A stretch of DNA of 64,000 bases from the NCBI GenBank assembly GCA_947627215.1, contig CANQVD010000002.1, positions 62,001-126,000 of the forward strand, read 5' to 3'. The position numbers and the translations under genes are program-made. Source of the DNA: an uncultured Eisenbergiella sp. Its GTDB lineage: Bacteria > Bacillota > Clostridia > Lachnospirales > Lachnospiraceae. Shown piece after piece: positions 59,161 through 64,000 of the stretch. Within the stretch, counting starts at the first letter, position 1; the number at the start of each line of letters is the position of its first letter. The notes under the pieces are model-generated. The model was not told the origin of the DNA. It made no database searches and worked only from the letters and a program-made list of their open reading frames with translations.

Positions 59161-59195
59161 CAAAATAGGTACACAGGACAGCTAATCGCGTGATA
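59161..59195 (+). repeat. Direct repeat, right copy
   Basis: Reads CAAAATAGGTACACAGGACA then GCTAATCGCGTGATA, the counterpart of 58612-58646. It ends about 28 bases before the EamA gene start. Confidence 0.75.
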
Positions 59196-59222
59196 ATAAA
59201 TCAATGACGGAGGTAAAAGAAC

Positions 59223-59636
59223 ATGTGGTGGCTTCTCGCTTTATTGTCCGCCGTATTTGCGGCGCTCACGTCTATTTTGGCGAAGATCGGCATTGAAGGC
59301 GTAGATTCCAATCTCGCGACGGCTGTCAGAACGGTGGTGGTCGTATTTCTGGCATGGGGTATGGTGTTTTTGACGGATGCGCAGGGCGGAATCGCGAGCA
59401 TCAGCAGAAAGAGCTGGATCTTTTTGATCCTGTCGGGGCTGGCTACCGGCGCTTCGTGGCTGTGCTATTATAAAGCGCTGCAGGTCGGGGAAGCGTCAAA
59501 GGTTGTGCCGATCGATAAGCTGAGCGTCGTGATCACGCTCATTCTCGCGTTTGTTTTCCTGCATGAAAAGGTCAGTCCGAAGTCCGTGATCGGCTGCATT
59601 CTCATCGGCGCGGGGACTTTGTTCATGGTTTTGTGA
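59223..59636 (+). CDS. EamA-domain (DMT superfamily) small membrane protein
   Basis: 137 residues, a single EamA unit with about five hydrophobic helices (starts MWWLLALLSAVFAALTSILA). Full DMT transporters have two such units, so this protein should dimerise or pair. Conserved GEASKVVPIDKLSVVIT and end FLHEKVSPKSVIGCILIGAG. Ribosome-binding site ggaggta precedes ATG 59223. Substrate unknown. Confidence 0.85.
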   Translation: MWWLLALLSAVFAALTSILAKIGIEGVDSNLATAVRTVVVVFLAWGMVFLTDAQGGIASISRKSWIFLILSGLATGASWLCYYKALQVGEASKVVPIDKLSVVITLILAFVFLHEKVSPKSVIGCILIGAGTLFMVL

Positions 59637-59675
59637 GCAGATGAGCCGGGAAAACCGCCGGATTTCCCCGGAGAT

Positions 59676-61061
59676 TTAATGCCCGGCCGTCTTTCCCCTT
59701 GTGGGGATCGCCAGCAGCTTCCGAACGCGGAGTGCCAGCAGCTTTTCCAACGCATGAAGATGTTCCTCCGGGAAATTGAGGGAAGAATGTCGCCTGAAGG
59801 TGAAACCGATCATGCGGCGAAGCTGTTCCTTTTGCTTTGCACCCATCACGGCGGCGCATACTTCTTCGAAGGACAGCCGGTAAGGATTTGTTCGGGCCGC
59901 GGCGTATTCCTTCAGTTTTTCAAAATCTTCGATCTCCTCCCGCCCGGCATAGCATAAGAGGGACAGCCCGTTATCGAAAATGGGAGCCGGAGCTTTGATC
60001 CTGCCCGTGCGGTTGTCCCTGAGAATGCCGAAGTTTCCGAAATGTCTGTCTTCGTTGTAGATCAATGCGTCAAATACCAGCATGCTGCGGATATGCTCGC
60101 CGAACCCGGGGCCGAGCGCATCGTAATATTTCAGGCATTTTCCTATGCCGCCGGATCTGATCAGCCGCCCGATGGGGATATATGAGGTATCTGCATCGGT
60201 GAACAGCGCGCATTTGGAGGCTGTGATGCCTTTCCAGTTTTCCAGATCGTAATGAACGGCATTCAGGCGCATGGTCTCCGCGACCTGAGAGGCATAGTAT
60301 TCGCAGTACGGTTCGCGTCCGGTGTTGGATGCACCGCGGGAGCCGCCCTTATAAAGATAGATGCCGTCATTTTCGATGAAGCGCCATGCCTTTGGAAGCA
60401 TACCGTTCGTCGTCAGTTCCGGAGAGGTGGTGAATGCTTCCCGGCTTTGTCCCGCGCCGGTATAGGCCACCAGCGCGAGCATTTCAGAAAAACGGTTCTC
60501 ATACAGGTTGTAATCCGCAAATTTCCCGTCAAAGCCTTCCGGCACGATCCAATAGCTGTCGTTGAGAGACAGTCCTTTGCATACGTCGATGATCCCTTTG
60601 GTATCGTTCTGGCTCAGCCGCAGCGTTTTCAGGATCTCATCCACAAAGGCTCTGTTCCTGGGGATCACGCGGCGCTCCAGCCAGCGGACGATCCCTTCGC
60701 CGGTGCAGGCCATATCCAGCGGAAGCAGATGACGGGATGCTTCATTGACGGATATGATATCGGCCACAAGGCCCTCCAGACCGCGCTTCTCCAGGGTAAA
60801 TTTCAAAAGCTCCGTGTCGTAAATACGGAGGCTGTAAACATTTTTCTCCATTTCTTTCTGATCCTCCAGCGAAAAAGCTACTGTCTTGTCCAATGCGGAT
60901 GCGATCTTCAGGATCATATCCAGCGACAGGTTCTGCGCGCCGCTTTCCAGCCGACAGATGCAGGACCGCTGGGTGCCGATCATCCGGGCCAGTTCAGCCT
61001 GTGATATCCCCTTTTCCAGCCGCGCTTCCACGAGCTGCGCAATGATATCCTGTCTGTGCAA
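59676..61061 (-). CDS. Single-chain XRE helix-turn-helix plus HipA-like kinase
   Basis: 461 residues from TTG 61061, 6 bases after gaggaggg. An in-frame ATG pair 11-12 codons upstream lies over that site and is rejected. Residues about 5-65 form an XRE domain (EKGISQAELARMIGTQRSCI, CRLESGAQNLS). Residues about 110-440 resemble the HipA/CtkA kinase fold, with the catalytic-loop-like IYNEDRHFGNFGIL and metal-binding IFDNGLSLL. In hipBA the regulator and kinase are separate; here they are one chain. Persister or stress kinase activity is inference. An 18-base palindrome lies in its promoter. Confidence 0.75.
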   Translation of the reverse strand: MHRQDIIAQLVEARLEKGISQAELARMIGTQRSCICRLESGAQNLSLDMILKIASALDKTVAFSLEDQKEMEKNVYSLRIYDTELLKFTLEKRGLEGLVADIISVNEASRHLLPLDMACTGEGIVRWLERRVIPRNRAFVDEILKTLRLSQNDTKGIIDVCKGLSLNDSYWIVPEGFDGKFADYNLYENRFSEMLALVAYTGAGQSREAFTTSPELTTNGMLPKAWRFIENDGIYLYKGGSRGASNTGREPYCEYYASQVAETMRLNAVHYDLENWKGITASKCALFTDADTSYIPIGRLIRSGGIGKCLKYYDALGPGFGEHIRSMLVFDALIYNEDRHFGNFGILRDNRTGRIKAPAPIFDNGLSLLCYAGREEIEDFEKLKEYAAARTNPYRLSFEEVCAAVMGAKQKEQLRRMIGFTFRRHSSLNFPEEHLHALEKLLALRVRKLLAIPTRGKTAGH

Positions 61062-61095
61062 AACGAGCCCTCCTCTGTACGGTGTTCTTTTCATC

Positions 61096-61124
61096 ATGTT
61101 ATCATATATGATAACGCATATCAA
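61096..61124 (-). promoter_or_regulatory. Promoter and operator of the XRE-HipA gene
   Basis: Minus strand TTGATA (61124-61119), 17-bp spacer, TAACAT (61101-61096). The perfect 18-base palindrome GTTATCATA/TATGATAAC (61098-61115) occupies the spacer and part of the -10, an arrangement suited to autorepression by the N-terminal XRE domain. Confidence 0.65.
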
Positions 61125-61175
61125 GTGAGGACGGGAAAATGTTTGCCGCTTTTTTTGCACCCCCCAATTTCGCCC

Positions 61176-61204
61176 TTGACAATAAGCGAACGATCATTTA
61201 TTAT
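61176..61204 (+). promoter_or_regulatory. Promoter of tetR-like gene with embedded operator
   Basis: Exact TTGACA (61176-61181), 17-bp spacer, TATTAT (61199-61204). The spacer is filled by the dyad TAAGCGAACGATCATTTA (61183-61200), which recurs in modified form before lon. Confidence 0.78.
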
Positions 61205-61224
61205 AGAGATCAGGAGGCGGGAAG

Positions 61225-61794
61225 ATGAGGCGGAAGGATGATGAGAAGGCGCAGCGCATCAAGGATGCTGTGATCCGGGTGGTTTTGGAAGAGGGCTTCG
61301 GCGACGCATCCATTTCCAAGATCGCCAGATGCGCGGGCGTGTCCCAGGCGACGGTATATATTTATTATGAAAGCAAGGAAAGCATGCTCCGCAGCATCTA
61401 TACCGAGTGCGCGGAGGAGCTGTGGGAATATCTCGTCCTCGTGACGGGGAACCTGCGGGACGGCAGGCAGATCATCGAAAGGCTGGTCTGCGGCTATTAT
61501 GCGTTCATGACGGAGCACGAAGAACTGTTCCGTTTCGTGGAGCAGTTTTCCAGTTGTCCCGCCCTGACCAGCAGTTGTTCGGAGATCCGCGGCCTGGGGA
61601 AGATGATGGGGCTTCTGCAGAGATGGGAGGACGACGGTATTTTTAAGCCGTATCATGTGCTCAACATTTTCAGCATGATCTTCACGCCGGTGAAGACGCT
61701 GACGGCGGGCGCCATCGTCTGCCGGGAGGATGAGGAAGCGCTGCTGCGGGAGCTGGTGCATATCATGCAGGAGGCGCTGCTCTTTCGGGATTGA
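61225..61794 (+). CDS. TetR/AcrR-family transcriptional regulator
   Basis: 189 residues. N-terminal helix-turn-helix (GFGDASISKIARCAGVSQAT, VYIYYESKESMLRSIY) and an all-helical ligand domain. RBS aggagg precedes ATG 61225. A dyad in its own promoter and a second similar dyad 70 bases upstream of lon suggest that it represses itself and controls lon. Ligand unknown. Confidence 0.87.
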   Translation: MRRKDDEKAQRIKDAVIRVVLEEGFGDASISKIARCAGVSQATVYIYYESKESMLRSIYTECAEELWEYLVLVTGNLRDGRQIIERLVCGYYAFMTEHEELFRFVEQFSSCPALTSSCSEIRGLGKMMGLLQRWEDDGIFKPYHVLNIFSMIFTPVKTLTAGAIVCREDEEALLRELVHIMQEALLFRD

Positions 61795-61862
61795 GGAGGA
61801 AGGAAACGTTTGATCTTCGGTATGTGGGCGGCGGTGTGCCCGCATATTTTCAGGGGCTAAAT

Positions 61863-61880
61863 TAAGTGATTGTTCGTTTA
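61863..61880 (+). promoter_or_regulatory. Second TetR-type operator, upstream of lon
   Basis: TAAGTGATTGTTCGTTTA. It agrees with the tetR promoter dyad at 61183-61200 at 13 of 18 positions, including the TAAG...TTTA outer ends. Located 69 bases before the lon start; a clear -35/-10 pair near it was not found. Confidence 0.6.
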
Positions 61881-61948
61881 TCCGGGGAGCGGAACAGGGA
61901 CGGGAAGCGGACAGAACAGTTTGGGAAATACGGAAAGAGGGATGAAAT

Positions 61949-64000
61949 ATGGAAAATATGGAACGTTACAGGACGGAGCTGCTTCCGATCTCGGATGTGC
62001 TGCTTCTGCCGGGGGCGGACGCGGCGTTTCGGATCGGGGAGCCGGGACAGCAGCAGATCCGGAAATATCAGGAGAAAAACGGCATTTTTCTGGCGGCGCC
62101 CTTAAGGCCCGGCAAGAATGATGAGAATCTGACCGTGTCGGATCTTTATCCGAAGGGCGTGCTGTTCACGGTGAACAGCGTGGTGCAGGGCGAATCGGGG
62201 ACGGCGCTGATGGCGCACATCGTCCGGCGGGTGAGGCTCCTGGATGCGGCGATGGAGGACGGAAAGTTCACTGCGGGCTATGAGGAGCTGCCGGAGGACG
62301 ATGATCTGGGTGCCCGCGGTCAGGAAGAAATGCTGCGCTATATGAAAAAAGCGGTGGAGGAGATCACCCGGACCTTCCAGGGCGGGGAGCGGTTCAGCCG
62401 GGAAGTCGGCTCCTACAGCGATCTGAATGCGCTGATGGTGTATCTGGCGCAGTTCATGCCGCTGAGCAGGGAGGAGCGTTACCGTCTGCTGGATGCGGAT
62501 TCCCTGCGGGAGCGTGGTCTTCTTTTCATCGACTATCTGCTCCGGCAGAGAGAGCTGTTGAAGCTGAACATCCAGATGCACGAGCGCTTTTCGGAGAAGG
62601 CCAACAAAATATACCGGGAACAGGCGCTCCGGGAGCAGCTTCGGGCGATCCAGGAGGAGCTGCACGAAAACGATCCGGACGCGGAGGAAGGAAAAGAGGA
62701 TTACCGTGCCAGGATCGAGCAGTCGGATATGCCCGAGGAAGTGAGGAAGGCGGCGCTGGAGGAGGTCAGAAAGCTGGAGCTGTCCGGAAGGGACGGCATG
62801 GAGCAGAATGTGATCCGGAACTATCTGGATTTTCTGCTGGCGCTCCCGTGGCGGCCCGAGGCCGCGGCGGATATCGATCTGGAGCGGGCGCGGAAGATCC
62901 TGGATGAAGGGCATTACGGGCTGAAGCAGGTCAAGGAGCGCATCGTACAGCATCTGGCGGTGATGAAGCTGAAGGACGCGGATAAGGGTTCGGCCCTCCT
63001 TCTGGTGGGCCCTCCGGGAACCGGCAAGACCAGCCTGGGCAAGAGTATCGCGGAGGCGTTGGGCAGGAAGTATATCCGCATGAGCCTGGGCGGCATCCGG
63101 GACGAGGCGGAGATCCGCGGCCACAGAAGGACCTATGTGGGGGCCATGCCGGGACGGATCCTCGCCAGCATCCGCCGCGCCGGGGCCATGAATCCGGTCC
63201 TGGTCCTGGATGAGATCGACAAGCTGACGCCGGGCGGCTTTTCAGGGGATCCGGCCAGCGCCCTTCTGGAGGTGCTGGATCCGGAACAGAACAATACGTT
63301 TACCGATCACTATCTGGATCTGCCCTATGATCTGTCCCATGTCTTTTTCATCGCGACGGCGAATTCCCTGGACGGGATCCCCGCGCCGCTGCTGGACCGG
63401 ATGGAGATGATCCAGATCTCCGGGTATACGCCGGAGGAAAAATTTCATATCGGGAAGGAACATCTGCTGGCGGAGGTGCTGGAGGAATACGGAATCCCCG
63501 CAGGGAAGCTGACGGTGGACGACGATATCCTCCGGAAGATCATCGAGGAGTATACCCAGGAGGCGGGCGTCCGCGGGCTGAAAAAGCAGCTCGCCGCACT
63601 GGCCAGATCTGCCACGGAGCAGATCGTTTCCGGCGCCGCGCAGGAGACGTACGCCGTCCGGGAGGAGGATCTGGAACGGGTGCTGGGCCGCCGGGTTTCC
63701 CGGCATGAAACGGCGCAGAAGGAAAATCCGCCCGGCGTGGTGACGGGGCTGGCCTGGACGCCGGTGGGCGGGGAGATCCTGTTCATTGAGACCACGGATA
63801 TGCCGGGCAGCGGAGAGATCATCCTGACCGGACAACTGGGTGACGTGATGAAGGAATCCGCCCGGATCTCTGTAAGCCTCCTAAAATCCCGTCTGCCGTT
63901 CAACACGGTCAATTTCCGGGAACGGGACCTGCATATCCATGTGCCCTCCGGGGCGGTTCCCAAGGACGGGCCTTCCGCGGGCATCGCGCTTTTCACCGCG
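61949..64000 (+). CDS. lon: ATP-dependent protease Lon, N-terminal part (3' end outside window)
   Basis: 684 codons present, frame open to the window end. ATG 61949 follows aagaggg by 7 bases. Lon N-terminal substrate domain (ERYRTELLPISDVLLLPGAD), a long helical linker, then AAA+ domain with Walker A GPPGTGKT at residues 354-361, Walker B PVLVLDEIDKL and the LDRMEMIQISGYTPEEK region. The protease domain begins after about residue 600, and catalytic Ser676 is seen in KDGPSAG just before the edge; the partner Lys is outside. It degrades damaged and regulatory proteins. Confidence 0.95.
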   Translation, partial: MENMERYRTELLPISDVLLLPGADAAFRIGEPGQQQIRKYQEKNGIFLAAPLRPGKNDENLTVSDLYPKGVLFTVNSVVQGESGTALMAHIVRRVRLLDAAMEDGKFTAGYEELPEDDDLGARGQEEMLRYMKKAVEEITRTFQGGERFSREVGSYSDLNALMVYLAQFMPLSREERYRLLDADSLRERGLLFIDYLLRQRELLKLNIQMHERFSEKANKIYREQALREQLRAIQEELHENDPDAEEGKEDYRARIEQSDMPEEVRKAALEEVRKLELSGRDGMEQNVIRNYLDFLLALPWRPEAAADIDLERARKILDEGHYGLKQVKERIVQHLAVMKLKDADKGSALLLVGPPGTGKTSLGKSIAEALGRKYIRMSLGGIRDEAEIRGHRRTYVGAMPGRILASIRRAGAMNPVLVLDEIDKLTPGGFSGDPASALLEVLDPEQNNTFTDHYLDLPYDLSHVFFIATANSLDGIPAPLLDRMEMIQISGYTPEEKFHIGKEHLLAEVLEEYGIPAGKLTVDDDILRKIIEEYTQEAGVRGLKKQLAALARSATEQIVSGAAQETYAVREEDLERVLGRRVSRHETAQKENPPGVVTGLAWTPVGGEILFIETTDMPGSGEIILTGQLGDVMKESARISVSLLKSRLPFNTVNFRERDLHIHVPSGAVPKDGPSAGIALFTA

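Overview
The window looks like a chromosomal segment of a GC-rich member of the Clostridia, most likely family Lachnospiraceae. This is inference from gene order and protein features: the continuous rpoBC-str-S10-spc-alpha ribosomal superoperon, a KOW-domain protein between map and infA, a zinc-type S14, a cysteine-poor S4, an L17 with a large insertion, rplQ followed by ecfA1-ecfA2-ecfT-truA, and anaerobic ribonucleotide reductase. No rRNA or tRNA gene, CRISPR array, insertion sequence or prophage was seen.

Layout. 1-9.9 kb: the 3' end of rpoB, then rpoC, rpsL, rpsG, fusA and tuf. 9.9-29.8 kb is an accessory stretch. It holds a nitrilase-type amidase convergent with a KdgK-like sugar kinase, a BlaI repressor with an M56 membrane peptidase, two MATE exporters, a GPH sugar symporter, a DnaQ-like exonuclease and a heterodimeric ABC exporter. 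It continues with nrdDG divergent from a Crp/Fnr regulator, a DUF2752 protein, an rRNA-type methyltransferase and a NUDIX hydrolase. 29.8-50.3 kb: the S10, spc and alpha operons from rpsJ to rplQ, then the ECF transporter core and truA. 50.3-54.2 kb: a signal-less ParB-like/BMP fusion protein with a metallophosphoesterase, then rplM-rpsI. 54.2-61.2 kb is an accessory island, richer in A+T, with a DUF4143 ATPase, a broken XRE gene, a GH51 arabinofuranosidase, an ArsR-like regulator, a decayed DUF4160/DUF2442 pair between direct repeats, an EamA protein and a fused XRE-HipA kinase. The window ends with a TetR regulator and the first 684 codons of lon.

Regulation is unusually readable. Near-consensus vegetative promoters precede rpsL, tuf, rpsJ, rpmJ, rpsD, rplM and several accessory genes. 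Palindromic operators sit at the promoters of blaI, nrdD/crp, the XRE-HipA gene, the ArsR-like gene and tetR, and a second copy of the tetR operator lies before lon. Several ribosomal genes have long structured 5' or intercistronic regions (rpsL-rpsG, the rpsJ leader, infA-rpmJ, rpmJ-rpsM, the rplM leader), which are good candidates for autogenous control elements.

Best candidates for undescribed biology are the cytoplasmic ParB-BMP protein with its phosphoesterase partner (50461-53010), the roughly 370-nt structured RNA between rpmJ and rpsM, and the single-chain XRE-HipA kinase with its own operator. All functional statements are from reading the sequence; no database search was run.
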